A stretch of DNA of 64,000 nucleotides from Campylobacter hyointestinalis subsp. hyointestinalis (lineage in GTDB: Bacteria > Campylobacterota > Campylobacteria > Campylobacterales > Campylobacteraceae). A program made the translations under genes and the position numbers. This document shows, in pieces, positions 1 to 8,649 of the stretch (the first letter of the stretch is position 1; each line of letters begins with the position of its first letter). The notes beneath the pieces are model-generated. The model saw only the letters and a program-made list of their open reading frames with translations. It was not told the DNA's origin and searched no databases. Location of the stretch: assembly GCF_013372145.1 (NCBI RefSeq), contig NZ_CP053827.1, forward strand, positions 1,550,001-1,614,000. Reading direction: 5' to 3'.

Positions 1-275
1 GTATCAAAAGCCAAATAGCCTTTATAAGCATAATCTTTTCTTAAATCAGGATGACCATGGACGCACATTGTACAGCGAGCATTGCATTTAAATTGATTTT
101 CAAAACGGACAAAAAGCGGAAAATCATTTAAAATTTGCTTTGATGCATCACTCCATTTTTTGCGATAATCAAGCCATTTTTGTCCATATTTTTTTACAAA
201 AATTTCATTGATATCATTTTTTGAGTTATTAACAACTCTGCCAGCAGATGTTGCTTCAGTTTTTATCTCATTCAT
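1..275 (-). CDS. Radical SAM protein, N-terminal part (cut by window edge)
   Basis: The reading frame opens with ATG at 275 and runs off the left edge, giving about 91 visible residues. It starts MNEIKTEATSAGRVVN and contains FKCNARCTMCVHG, a CxxxCxxC cluster that binds the 4Fe-4S centre of radical SAM enzymes. The ATG overlaps the end of the upstream CDP-alcohol transferase gene by 8 bases, so the two are translationally coupled. It is the last visible gene of the minus-strand glycan operon. Radical SAM/SPASM-like proteins are common in such clusters, but the substrate cannot be told from this part. Confidence 0.75.
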   Translation of the reverse strand, partial: MNEIKTEATSAGRVVNNSKNDINEIFVKKYGQKWLDYRKKWSDASKQILNDFPLFVRFENQFKCNARCTMCVHGHPDLRKDYAYKGYLAFD

Positions 276-954
276 AATCTTCCTTTTTTTCTAAATTTTG
301 ATTAACTTTTAGCTCTATAATTCTATAAATAATATCAAATACATATATAAAAGATATGACAAAAAATAGAGCCTTAAACCAGCCAAATATCAAAAATAAA
401 CTAACAGTGCTAAGCATCAAAGAACAATCAATGCCTAAAATAAAATTTCTATCCATAAACCATTTTTTAAGCCCAAATCTACGAATTTGCTTTAATTTTC
501 TGAGCTCTTTTTGCAAGTAAAACATCGCTATAAATCCATGCAAATTCATACAAAAAATAACCATCAAAGCAAGATATATACTCAAATTTTCGCTTATTGC
601 TATAAAGATAAAAATCACGTTAAAAAATACATTATCGTTAAATCTATCCAGCCTAGAGCCGATCCAGGTTTTTTTATCAGTGTATCTTGCTAGTGTTCCA
701 TCAGCATGATCAATAATAGCATAAACTTGTATAAAAATAGCAGCTAAAGTATAATAATGATAATATATAAAAAATAATACAAGAGGGAAAATTATACAAT
801 TGACAGCAGTAACCGCAACTGGATGTATGCCGCTTTTAGCAAGCGGTATAAGTAAAAATTTTCTGACTATCAAAATTCTATAAACGTATTCTATTAAATA
901 CATAGATTTTGTTTCTAGTCGCTGACGTTTTTTTAATTTTTCATCTAAATCCAC
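268..954 (-). CDS. CDP-alcohol phosphatidyltransferase family membrane protein
   Basis: 228 residues with several hydrophobic membrane spans. The family signature D-x2-D-G-x2-A-R-x8-G-x3-D-x3-D is complete: IDHADGTLAR followed by GSRLDRFND near residues 80-107. These residues bind the metal and the CDP group. The family moves a phospho-alcohol from a CDP-alcohol to an acceptor alcohol. The gene sits between a PseG-like gene and a radical SAM gene in a surface-glycan operon, so I infer that it makes or attaches a polyol-phosphate or lipid-linked group rather than acting in core phospholipid synthesis. The exact substrate is unknown. Confidence 0.8.
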   Translation of the reverse strand: MDLDEKLKKRQRLETKSMYLIEYVYRILIVRKFLLIPLAKSGIHPVAVTAVNCIIFPLVLFFIYYHYYTLAAIFIQVYAIIDHADGTLARYTDKKTWIGSRLDRFNDNVFFNVIFIFIAISENLSIYLALMVIFCMNLHGFIAMFYLQKELRKLKQIRRFGLKKWFMDRNFILGIDCSLMLSTVSLFLIFGWFKALFFVISFIYVFDIIYRIIELKVNQNLEKKEDYE

Positions 955-1005
955 AATTTATCCTTTTTATTTTTTTAATCGACAAAAACGAGCTTTTATT
1001 GATAT

Positions 1006-1959
1006 TTAGCAAAATATTTTATCAAAATTTAATTCATTGATATGACGAAATTTAAATTTATTATCTATATTTTTTCTCATTGCTAAACGTTTTTCGTAGT
1101 TTAAATTTTGCAAATTTTCTAAAATTTTATCATCTTTTACGCTTAAGATTATTCCCATTTCAGAGCCAAATTTGGCTAAATTTTCTTGATTTTGAGCCAA
1201 AACTAAACCCAAACTAGGCACACCAAGACAAAACAGTTCATATGCAGTCTGTCCAAGCCCACAAATAGCAATATCACAATTTTTCATCAAATCCACCATT
1301 TTCGCATTTTCATAACATTTTATATTTTTACTTTCAAAAGAAATGATTTCATCTCTAAATTTAAACGCTTTGCCTATAACAGCATGTAAAGTAATATTTT
1401 TTTGTTTTAAAAATTCGCTTAAACTCAAAATAATTTTTTTAGTTAAATTTTTATCGTCACTTCCGCCAAGCGTAAGCAATATATCCGTAATTTCATTTTT
1501 TATATGAATTTTATTTTGCCCTAAAAACTCATCTCGTAAGCACAAAAATTCAAAAAATTTTTGCGTTCTTTTAGCTGTTTTATAAGGTAAAAGCTTAGCA
1601 TATAAATTTTGATTAAAAATATAATCCACATCGTAAAACTCAAGTTCGCATTCATCATCTATGCACATTACTTTTTTAAATTTTGTTTTAGATTTTGTAA
1701 AAAATTCGGCCGACACATCATAACTATCAACGATTAGAAACTCAGCTTTAATTTCTAGAATCTCATCTAAAGTTTGAATCTTAACTAGTTCAAATCCGCT
1801 ATTTTTAACCAGATCATGTCCAGCACTAAATCTTGATTTATTATCACTAACAAAATAAATCTGAAATCCTTTTAGATACGAAGCAAATGAGATCATTCTA
1901 ACAATATGACCTAGTCCGACACTTTGGCCGCCATTTGCATAGATTAAAACTTTTTTCAC
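1006..1959 (-). CDS. PseG-like UDP-sugar hydrolase / glycosyltransferase-fold protein
   Basis: 317 residues with the GT-B-like fold of PseG/SpsG. The N-terminal motif GLGHIVRM corresponds to the GxGHxxR motif of PseG, which removes UDP from UDP-2,4-diacetamido-trideoxy-altrose in pseudaminic acid synthesis. A second motif LTLGGSDDKN (about residue 168) matches the GG(S/T)D loop, and CGLGQTAYEL is a nucleotide-binding loop. The start overlaps the WbqC-like stop by 4 bases. PseI, the next enzyme in the pathway, is encoded nearby on the other strand. It could instead act on a related nonulosonic acid precursor. Confidence 0.65.
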   Translation of the reverse strand: MKKVLIYANGGQSVGLGHIVRMISFASYLKGFQIYFVSDNKSRFSAGHDLVKNSGFELVKIQTLDEILEIKAEFLIVDSYDVSAEFFTKSKTKFKKVMCIDDECELEFYDVDYIFNQNLYAKLLPYKTAKRTQKFFEFLCLRDEFLGQNKIHIKNEITDILLTLGGSDDKNLTKKIILSLSEFLKQKNITLHAVIGKAFKFRDEIISFESKNIKCYENAKMVDLMKNCDIAICGLGQTAYELFCLGVPSLGLVLAQNQENLAKFGSEMGIILSVKDDKILENLQNLNYEKRLAMRKNIDNKFKFRHINELNFDKIFC

Positions 1960-2696
1960 TCTAATTCCTTATTGATCTGACTAAAATATATTCCATCGTC
2001 GATTAAAACTCTACTTTGTTTTGCTCCGATATTAAAAAGCATATCAAGTACTGATAAATTTGGCTCAAATCCTACTTTTGTCTGCGTATAAATAGGAGAT
2101 TTATACCCACAATATAGATGATTAAATTTTTGACTATTTAAAAAATTTATATCCACATAAGCTTTTGAACCCTCGTTTGATAAATAAGTATCAGCACCTA
2201 CTGCTTTACATATAGAAGCTAAAAAACTATTTTTTGCTGTCATACCCCCCCCAGCATCTCTTTCTAACAAATAATTTTCATCATATACAATAGGTGTTTT
2301 TATTTCTAGCTCATTTATAAAAAAATTTATTAAAAACAGATCTAATTCATATAGACTTTCCCATCTTCTTTTATATAAATCTTCGAAAAAATCTATATAC
2401 AAACCATAAAATTTGCTTTTTTGGTAAGCCATTTTTATACTTAAAAAATGTTTTTTACCCCAATCATTATCATTATTTATCTTTACTTCTTTTATTTTTT
2501 GCTCAAATTTTCCTTTGCTAAGCACAGGAACACTTAAAGTCAAAACACCATTTTGAGTTAAAATCCTATTGCGATTTTGCCAAGACTTTTTCTCAAATTG
2601 CACATTTGAAATTATCATAAAAATATCGCTAACAGCTATCTTAGCAAAGAATCCTGGATATGGTAGATAATTAACCTGATGAGCACTTGCTAGCAT
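1956..2696 (-). CDS. WbqC-like family protein (contains G8 tract)
   Basis: 246 residues. The N-terminus ASAHQVNYLPYPGFFAKI and the later VQFEKKSWQNRNRIL are hallmarks of the WbqC family, which recurs in O-antigen and glycan loci and whose biochemistry is poorly defined. An uninterrupted run of eight G on the coding strand (2245-2252) encodes the GGG of DAGGGMTAKN about two thirds into the gene. At eight G the frame is open over full length, so the gene is ON as sequenced. Gain or loss of one G would truncate it. It overlaps the PseG-like gene by 4 bases and lies 1 base after the methyltransferase gene. Confidence 0.8.
   Translation of the reverse strand: MLASAHQVNYLPYPGFFAKIAVSDIFMIISNVQFEKKSWQNRNRILTQNGVLTLSVPVLSKGKFEQKIKEVKINNDNDWGKKHFLSIKMAYQKSKFYGLYIDFFEDLYKRRWESLYELDLFLINFFINELEIKTPIVYDENYLLERDAGGGMTAKNSFLASICKAVGADTYLSNEGSKAYVDINFLNSQKFNHLYCGYKSPIYTQTKVGFEPNLSVLDMLFNIGAKQSRVLIDDGIYFSQINKELE
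2245..2252 (-). repeat. Homopolymeric G8 tract (candidate phase-variation switch)
   Basis: Eight consecutive G on the minus (coding) strand inside the WbqC-like gene. In an AT-rich genome such a run is very unlikely by chance. Poly-G tracts of 8-11 in Campylobacter surface-structure genes are known slipped-strand phase switches. Confidence 0.8.
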
Positions 2697-2697
2697 A

Positions 2698-3363
2698 TTA
2701 TTTTGTCAGCGTTATCGCATAGTCATCATCAGCAAAGCTATCATTCTCATGCGACCTTAAAATTCTATTTATTTCTATATTTTTAAATTTAGAAAAAATA
2801 CGCTTTACTTCATCTTTATCAAAAAAATACATCGGCATTCCGTTTTCTTTAAATGCAGATCTTGACTGATCGCTTTCATTTATAGTTACTTGATAAACGC
2901 TCTCTTTTATACTATCTTTATATCTGTAATCATCTAAATTTCTAACCACTACATAAGCTTTTGATCCAGGTTTTAGCACTCTGTGTATTTCATTAGCTGC
3001 TTTTTGAATAATTTCTTTTGTATTGTAATAAAGTACGCCATAGCATATCAATCCATCAAAAAAATTATCACTATATGGTAGATCGCTTACGCTAGTTACA
3101 TCAAGTTTTGCATTTAATGAATTTTCTTCCAATAAACTTTTAGTTGCTATTATGCCATTTTGTGAATAATCACAACCATAAGCGTCATAGCCTACTTCTG
3201 ATAAAAACTTTACGTGTCTTCCAGCACCGCAACCAAGATCTAAAATAGTCCCACCACGAGAAAAATTTTTAAATACAAAAGTTACTACATCATCACTTGG
3301 GTATTTTGGTTGATGACGTTTGTCTTTGTGAAGCTCTAACCATTCATTTTGATTTTGCATCAT
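2698..3363 (-). CDS. SAM-dependent methyltransferase (class I)
   Basis: 221 residues. Motif I ILDLGCGAGRHVKFL (about residues 40-54) is the SAM-binding loop, followed by a conserved acidic residue in YGCDYSQNGI and the GLICYGVLYY and IHRVLKPGSKAYVVV strands typical of the Methyltransf_11 group. It is soluble and cytoplasmic. Its position between a DegT-type aminotransferase and a WbqC-like gene suggests that it methylates an amino sugar or a sugar hydroxyl of the surface glycan. The acceptor is unknown. Confidence 0.8.
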   Translation of the reverse strand: MMQNQNEWLELHKDKRHQPKYPSDDVVTFVFKNFSRGGTILDLGCGAGRHVKFLSEVGYDAYGCDYSQNGIIATKSLLEENSLNAKLDVTSVSDLPYSDNFFDGLICYGVLYYNTKEIIQKAANEIHRVLKPGSKAYVVVRNLDDYRYKDSIKESVYQVTINESDQSRSAFKENGMPMYFFDKDEVKRIFSKFKNIEINRILRSHENDSFADDDYAITLTK

Positions 3364-3381
3364 TTCTCCTCATATTTTTTC

Positions 3382-4410
3382 TTATATATTTTCTAAAATT
3401 ATATCGATATTTTGCTTAATTTGATTTTCGCTTATACTCTCATCAAGCCACAAATTTACCACTTGTTTTTCAAAAATTTTAGAATTCTCAAGACCACAGT
3501 GAGGGTAACTAAAAATCTTATCGTTGCATTCATACCAAGAACTACAATCTATATTATGACTCCGTAATTTTTGCAGTAGATCATCTCTACTTTTCCCTAT
3601 AAAACGAAAAGTATATCTCCAAGGTATTGTATCACTAGAAATTTTAGGATTTATAATGAGTGGGTGTTTTAATTTACTTTGGTAAATTTTAGTTTTTTTT
3701 ATTCTATTAGAACAAATTTCATCAAGCCTATTTAATTTTTCTTCTAAAAGCTCATTTTTACTTTCTTTATATAAAAATGTATACTCCAAAAGTAAATCTC
3801 TGATTTTATTATAGCAATCAGCGCTTTGTTTATCTATAGCATAATATTTGCTTCTATACCCCTCAAAAAGCTCTACAAAATTACTAGGGCGAGAAACCAA
3901 AGTATTATTAAGTGTTCTTAAATCATCTAAATTCAAAGCACTAAGCAAGCAACCCCCCCCAATCTTATTTTGTAGAAATTTCGTATGACCAAAGCTTAAT
4001 ATAGAAAAATTTGAATTTGAGTTTATTTTATAGGTTTGAGCAGAGTCTTCTATTATAAATATAGATTTTTCTTTGCAAAAATTTATTATGTTTTTGTCGC
4101 ATAAATGCCCATAAATATGCACTAAAACAAGAGCTTTAAAGCCAAACTTCTCATAATTCTCTTGAACGCTTTCATAACTAAGAGTGAAATTATCTAAGCT
4201 TATATCTCCAAAAATAGGCGTTAGTCCAGCCTTAATACAAGCACAAGTAACTTGTGGGCAAACTATATTTGGTATTAATGCATTTTTTATACCCATATTT
4301 TTCAAATACGTAAAACATATATATAACGCACTAGTCCCTGAAGCAGTATACATACACTCTTTTGCGTTAAATTTTAGTGCAATATTTTTTTCTAGTCTAG
4401 TCATAATCAT
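3382..4410 (-). CDS. DegT/DnrJ/EryC1/StrS-family aminotransferase (contains G8 tract)
   Basis: 342 residues of a PLP enzyme of the sugar aminotransferase family. ASGTSALYICF binds the cofactor phosphate, IIEDSAQTY holds the Asp that contacts the pyridine, and the Lys of SFGHTKFLQNK is the likely Schiff-base residue. Eight G at 3953-3960 encode the GGG directly after this motif, so slippage would remove the second half of the enzyme. The ORF can start at 4410 or at a second ATG at 4404; both lie close to a TATAAT box at 4431-4436. This is the first gene of the minus-strand glycan operon. It could instead be a degenerate family member, because it is shorter than the usual 370 or so residues. 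Confidence 0.8.
   Translation of the reverse strand: MIMTRLEKNIALKFNAKECMYTASGTSALYICFTYLKNMGIKNALIPNIVCPQVTCACIKAGLTPIFGDISLDNFTLSYESVQENYEKFGFKALVLVHIYGHLCDKNIINFCKEKSIFIIEDSAQTYKINSNSNFSILSFGHTKFLQNKIGGGCLLSALNLDDLRTLNNTLVSRPSNFVELFEGYRSKYYAIDKQSADCYNKIRDLLLEYTFLYKESKNELLEEKLNRLDEICSNRIKKTKIYQSKLKHPLIINPKISSDTIPWRYTFRFIGKSRDDLLQKLRSHNIDCSSWYECNDKIFSYPHCGLENSKIFEKQVVNLWLDESISENQIKQNIDIILENI
3953..3960 (-). repeat. Homopolymeric G8 tract (candidate phase-variation switch)
   Basis: Eight consecutive G on the coding strand of the aminotransferase gene, just after the PLP-lysine motif. The frame is open at this length. This is the second such tract in the same operon. Confidence 0.8.
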
Positions 4411-4430
4411 ATCTTTAAAAATTTTGTTTT

Positions 4431-4436
4431 ATTATA
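4431..4436 (-). promoter_or_regulatory. Sigma70 -10 element for the glycan operon
   Basis: TATAAT on the minus strand, 21 bases upstream of the first ATG of the aminotransferase gene. This leaves a very short leader. No clear -35 box is visible, as is usual in Campylobacter. Confidence 0.5.
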
Positions 4437-4543
4437 CATTAAAATTTAGCTTGTTTAGGTAAAATCATAATCTCAAAAAGCCGATTTGAAAATATCAAGC
4501 ATAGACAAAGAGACTTTCACTCAAAATAACGGAGATATACAAA

Positions 4544-5566
4544 ATGAATTCTACATCACAGAGGCCATACATAATAGCTGAAATGTCGGCCAACCACTGC
4601 GGAGATAAAAACTTAGCTTTTGAAATCATAAAAGCGGCCAAAGAAGCTGGAGCTGACGCCATAAAAGTGCAGACCTACACAGCCGATACTATCACGATCG
4701 ATTGCAAAGATGAGATATTTATGACTCAAAATGACGGTCTTTGGGCAGGACAAAGCTTATATGAACTATACAAAAAAGCGTACACGCCTTGGGAGTGGCA
4801 AGGCGAGCTAAAAGCGTACGCCGATGAGATCGGGATAGACTTTTTCTCAACTCCGTTTGATTATAGTGCTGTGGATTTTTTAGAAAGCATTAACGTTCCT
4901 ATGTATAAGATCGCCTCTTTTGAAGCGATCGATTATCCACTCATCAGATACGCAGCTAAATTTAAAAAACCTATGATAATCTCAGTTGGAATTTCAAGCT
5001 TAGAAGAAATTTATGAAACCATTGAAGCTTGCAAAAGCGTAGGAAACGACGACATAACTATACTTAAATGCACTTCAAGCTATCCAGCTAAAATAGAGGA
5101 TATGAACTTGCTCACCATAAAAGATATGCTTGAAAGGTTTTCTCCTATGGGTGTAAAAGTCGGACTCAGTGATCACTCTATGAGCTTAGAAGTCCCGATA
5201 ACAGCGGTCGCATTAGGAGCTAGCGTGATAGAAAAACACTTTACCATAGACAGGGCTCTAGGCGGGGAAGATAGTGGATTTTCTCTGAATAAAGATGAGT
5301 TTAAAGCTATGAGCACAGCAGTTAGAAATACTTATAAGGCTCTTGGGGACGTGGATTACAGTGTAAATGAAAAAAATAGAAAAAGCGCTAGATCGCTTTT
5401 CGTAGTAGAGCGTATTAAAAAAGGTGAGGTTTTTACTCCGAAAAATATCCGCTCAATACGCCCAAATAGCGGACTTCATCCTAAATTTTACGATGAAATT
5501 TTAGGAAAAACGGCAAAAAAAGATTTGGAATTCGGACATCCCTTAAGTTTAGATGATACCCAATAA
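4544..5566 (+). CDS. pseI: Pseudaminic acid synthase
   Basis: 340 residues. The NeuB-type TIM barrel starts PYIIAEMSANHCGD and continues with IKVQTYTADT, KIASFEAIDYPLI, LSDHS and VIEKHFTIDR, the PEP and sugar binding signature of nonulosonic acid synthases. The last 60 residues (RSLFVVERIKKGEVFTPKNI) form the antifreeze-like SAF domain. PseI condenses PEP with the PseG product to give pseudaminic acid, the sugar of Campylobacter flagellin. GGAG lies about 10 bases before the ATG. The gene is divergent from the glycan operon and convergent with gdhA. Confidence 0.9.
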   Translation: MNSTSQRPYIIAEMSANHCGDKNLAFEIIKAAKEAGADAIKVQTYTADTITIDCKDEIFMTQNDGLWAGQSLYELYKKAYTPWEWQGELKAYADEIGIDFFSTPFDYSAVDFLESINVPMYKIASFEAIDYPLIRYAAKFKKPMIISVGISSLEEIYETIEACKSVGNDDITILKCTSSYPAKIEDMNLLTIKDMLERFSPMGVKVGLSDHSMSLEVPITAVALGASVIEKHFTIDRALGGEDSGFSLNKDEFKAMSTAVRNTYKALGDVDYSVNEKNRKSARSLFVVERIKKGEVFTPKNIRSIRPNSGLHPKFYDEILGKTAKKDLEFGHPLSLDDTQ

Positions 5567-5584
5567 ATTTATTAGGTAGAGTAA

Positions 5585-5611
5585 AAATTTGGCTGATCTT
5601 CAGCCAAATTT
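5585..5611. terminator. Bidirectional terminator between pseI and gdhA
   Basis: A perfect 12-bp stem with a 3-base loop: AAATTTGGCTGA pairs with TCAGCCAAATTT. It lies between the two convergent genes, and the A/T outer part supplies a U-run in either direction. Confidence 0.8.
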
Positions 5612-5620
5612 AGATATCTA

Positions 5621-6985
5621 TTAAACGTATCCTTGATCTATCATAGCGTCAGCAACTTTTCTAAATCCTGCTATATTTGCTCCAAGAACAAGGTTTCCAG
5701 CATCGCCAAACTCTACTGAAGTATCGTAACTCTCATGAAAAATATTTGTCATTATATTATGAAGTTTTTTATCGACTTCATCAAAAGTCCATTTTTGCAT
5801 ACTTGCATTTTGAGCCATTTCTAAACCGCTAGTAGCAACGCCACCGGCATTTGCGGCTTTTGCTGGACCAAACAAAAAGTCTTTTTTGCTAAGCATAAAA
5901 TCGATCGCATCAAGAGTGCTAGGCATATTCGCACCTTCGCAGACCAAGCGACAACCGTTGTTATAAAGAGTTTTTATATCTACTAAATGAAGTTCATTTT
6001 GAGTAGCACTAGGGAAAGCAGCGTCACAAGGTACGCTCCAAACACCGTTTGTTCCTTCTTTATATGCGCTAACAGGAGTAAATACTGCGCTTTTTTTCTC
6101 ATTTGCGTACTCTATAAGACCTTTTCTTTCCACCTCTTTTAGGCGTTTTAAAAGCTTAGTATCGATTCCATCTTTGTCATAAACAAATCCAGTTGAATCA
6201 CTAACAGTAACAGGAAGTGCGCCAAATTCATATAGTTTTTCTACTGTATATATAGCAACATTTCCAGCTCCACTAACTGAGCATTTTTTGCCTTCTAAAG
6301 AACCGCCTGATTTTTTCAACATCTCATTTGCAAAATAAACCGAGCCATATCCAGTAGCTTCAGTCCTAGCTAAGCTTCCACCCCAATTTAGCCCTTTTCC
6401 TGTAAGAGCTCCATCAAAGCGATTAGTTAGTTTTTTATACTGGCCAAACATATATCCGATCTCACGACCACCTACTCCGATATCACCAGCTGGTACGTCT
6501 TTTACGTCGCCTATCAGCTTATAAAGTTCATTCATAAAAGCTTGACAAAATCTCATAATCTCGCCGTCGCTTTTACCTTTAGGGTCGAAATTCGCTCCGC
6601 CTTTTCCACCACCAATATTAAGTCCGGTAAGTGAATTTTTAAAAATTTGCTCAAAACCAAGAAATTTGATGATATCTAAGCAAACCGATGGATGAAATCT
6701 CAAACCGCCTTTATACGGGCCAAGAGCAGAGTTAAACTCTACGCGATATCCAAAATGCGAGCAAGGTTCATTTTTGTCATTCATATAAGTTACTCTAAAC
6801 ATCGTAGTACGTTCCGGCATAACTATACGATCAATTATACGATGCTTTAGATACTTATCTTCTTTGCTTAGCAAAGGCTCTAAACTACGTAATATCTCTG
6901 TTGCTGCTTGTAAAAATGTTGTTTGACCAGGACTTGTACGTTTGATATGCTCAAGCGTTTGATTTATGTAGTCATGTACTCCCAT
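5621..6985 (-). CDS. gdhA: NADP-specific glutamate dehydrogenase
   Basis: 454 residues, the usual size of the hexameric bacterial enzyme. It interconverts glutamate and 2-oxoglutarate plus ammonia. GPYKGGLRFHPSV and GGGKGGANFDPKGKSD (about residues 90-140) carry the substrate and catalytic lysines. GAGNVAIYTVEKL is the dinucleotide-binding loop, and the C-terminal NAGGVATSGLEMAQN is conserved in the family. A TATAAT box and an AGAGGAG ribosome site precede the ATG. It is monocistronic, with its own terminator shared with pseI. Confidence 0.95.
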   Translation of the reverse strand: MGVHDYINQTLEHIKRTSPGQTTFLQAATEILRSLEPLLSKEDKYLKHRIIDRIVMPERTTMFRVTYMNDKNEPCSHFGYRVEFNSALGPYKGGLRFHPSVCLDIIKFLGFEQIFKNSLTGLNIGGGKGGANFDPKGKSDGEIMRFCQAFMNELYKLIGDVKDVPAGDIGVGGREIGYMFGQYKKLTNRFDGALTGKGLNWGGSLARTEATGYGSVYFANEMLKKSGGSLEGKKCSVSGAGNVAIYTVEKLYEFGALPVTVSDSTGFVYDKDGIDTKLLKRLKEVERKGLIEYANEKKSAVFTPVSAYKEGTNGVWSVPCDAAFPSATQNELHLVDIKTLYNNGCRLVCEGANMPSTLDAIDFMLSKKDFLFGPAKAANAGGVATSGLEMAQNASMQKWTFDEVDKKLHNIMTNIFHESYDTSVEFGDAGNLVLGANIAGFRKVADAMIDQGYV

Positions 6986-7017
6986 TTTGGCTCCTCTTTG
7001 TAATAAATTTATTTTTC

Positions 7018-7023
7018 ATTATA
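7018..7023 (-). promoter_or_regulatory. Sigma70 -10 element for gdhA
   Basis: TATAAT on the minus strand preceded by a T-rich stretch and G (TTTTTTTG), the extended -10 form typical of Campylobacter. It lies 32 bases upstream of the gdhA ATG. Confidence 0.55.
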
Positions 7024-7099
7024 CAAAAAAATATTTAAAGTTTGATTTAATATTAAAATTTATACTAAATAAATTTTTAAATAGTTACCATACTAAACA

Positions 7100-7777
7100 C
7101 TATTTAGGATCGAATTTCAATTCCCTAGCCAAATTTAGAAAAATTTTCAGAGATTTTTTCTCTTTTTTATCCATTTTATAGCTTATAAAGCCAAGATACC
7201 ATAGGATATCTTTTGATTTTACGTTTCTACTTTTAGAGTATTGATCCACTATGTATTTTGGTATTTTAACTTTAGTCTTTAAGAATTTTTTAATAAGTTT
7301 TTCATAACTATTTTTATTTTTAATATACGAAAACCTTCCGAAAACAAACGGAAGATTTCTTTTTTCGTGCCAAATTCTACCCATATCATAAAACGCATTT
7401 TCCCCCTCATCAAGGTAAGCTTTCAAAGCTCTATCGCCTATGATGACTTCTCCTTTTAAACCTAAAACTTTACAAAGCATATTTGAAGTCATGGAAGCTG
7501 GATCTAAAACTTTATCGCTATTTTTTCTGATAAGAACAGATTTTACGTCTTTTTTAGAACAAATTCCAAAATCAAGCGTTTTATACTTGCTTTTCCTGCT
7601 TTCTATGCTTGAGATAACAGCCGCATCCACGCGCCTAAACTCAAGATCTTTACACAATTTACTAGGAACGCCTTTTTTAAATTCAATACTTTTTTTTATA
7701 TAGCTTTGTAAAGGATATGATTTTAAAAAGACGTGAAACGGAAGCAAATTTAGATAATCGATCTTGCCAAATAACAT
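7100..7777 (-). CDS. mqnA: Chorismate dehydratase of the futalosine menaquinone pathway (MqnA-type)
   Basis: 225 residues. The N-terminus FGKIDYLNLLPFHVFLKSYP and the stretch PSKLCKDLEFRRVDAAVISSIES match the MqnA/periplasmic-binding-like family. IGDRALKAYL and YDMGRIWHEKRNLPFVFG are further conserved blocks. MqnA turns chorismate into 3-enolpyruvyl-benzoate, the first step of the alternative menaquinone route used by campylobacters. It is on the short side for the family, as I recall for other campylobacters. It follows upp by 12 bases in the same operon. Confidence 0.75.
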   Translation of the reverse strand: MLFGKIDYLNLLPFHVFLKSYPLQSYIKKSIEFKKGVPSKLCKDLEFRRVDAAVISSIESRKSKYKTLDFGICSKKDVKSVLIRKNSDKVLDPASMTSNMLCKVLGLKGEVIIGDRALKAYLDEGENAFYDMGRIWHEKRNLPFVFGRFSYIKNKNSYEKLIKKFLKTKVKIPKYIVDQYSKSRNVKSKDILWYLGFISYKMDKKEKKSLKIFLNLARELKFDPK

Positions 7778-7789
7778 ATTTATACCTTT

Positions 7790-8416
7790 TTACAACGTGT
7801 TAAAAACTCTATCTCCAGCATCTCCAAGTCCAGGAACTATATAGCCTTTTTCATTTAAGCCTTTATCGATAGCTGCAGTATAAACTTCTACATCTGGATA
7901 AACTTCGCTAAATCTATTAAGCCCTTCAGGAGCTGCTAAAATAGAGATGAATTTGATCTTTTCTACACCTTTAGACTTTAAAAACTTGACCGCATCTATA
8001 GCAGTACCGCCAGTAGCAAACATAGGATCTATGATGATCGCAGTACGTTCAGCGTGATCTTTTGGAAGTTTTGCATAGTAAAACTCTGCTTCAAGAGTTT
8101 TTTCGTTTCTTTGAAAGCCTAAAAATCCGACACTTGCATCAGGAAGCAGTTTAAATACGCTATCAAGCATACCAAGAGCCGCTCTTAGAACAGGACATAT
8201 CATAATCTTCCCAGCTAATTTTTTTGATTTTGTAGTGGCAACTGGCGTCGTAACCTCGGTGTCTTTGAGCAAAAAGTCTCTGCTGGCTTCAAAAAGCATA
8301 AGATAAGTTATCTCATCAACAAGCATTCTAAACTGAAACGGATCTGTATTTATATCTCTTAAAATAGTGAGTTTATGCTCAATGAGCGGATGGGAGATCA
8401 GCTTTATATTTTGCAT
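7790..8416 (-). CDS. upp: Uracil phosphoribosyltransferase
   Basis: 208 residues, the standard Upp length. It makes UMP from uracil and PRPP in pyrimidine salvage. ILRDINTDPFQFRMLVDEIT lies at the N-terminus. The PRPP loop IIIDPMFATGGTAIDA (about residues 127-142) and the uracil-binding C-terminus KGYIVPGLGDAGDRVFNT are intact. First gene of a two-gene upp-mqnA unit with a TATAAT box 34 bases upstream of the ATG. Confidence 0.95.
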   Translation of the reverse strand: MQNIKLISHPLIEHKLTILRDINTDPFQFRMLVDEITYLMLFEASRDFLLKDTEVTTPVATTKSKKLAGKIMICPVLRAALGMLDSVFKLLPDASVGFLGFQRNEKTLEAEFYYAKLPKDHAERTAIIIDPMFATGGTAIDAVKFLKSKGVEKIKFISILAAPEGLNRFSEVYPDVEVYTAAIDKGLNEKGYIVPGLGDAGDRVFNTL

Positions 8417-8449
8417 TTTTTTCCTTTATCACCTAGTATTTTTATATGG

Positions 8450-8455
8450 ATTATA
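8450..8455 (-). promoter_or_regulatory. Sigma70 -10 element for upp-mqnA
   Basis: TATAAT on the minus strand, 34 bases upstream of the upp start. No clear -35 box. Confidence 0.5.
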
Positions 8456-8649
8456 CTGTAAATTTACTTAATATGAGCCGTATAAATAAATCATAAATAA
8501 GGAAAAAATTTACGAAAATCTCAACTCGTAAAAAATACTATAAAACTGAAATAATATAATTTTTATTAGATTTACTATATTGAAATTTGATATTTACTAT
8601 AAGAAAGTATTATTCTAAAGATATCAAAATATAAATTTTTTAAAGGAAA

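Noticed and set aside
7440-7703. Long plus-strand frame opposite mqnA, and similar frames opposite gdhA, accC, modB, yajQ and others
   Set aside because: These are antisense shadows of strongly conserved genes, without ribosome sites or family motifs.
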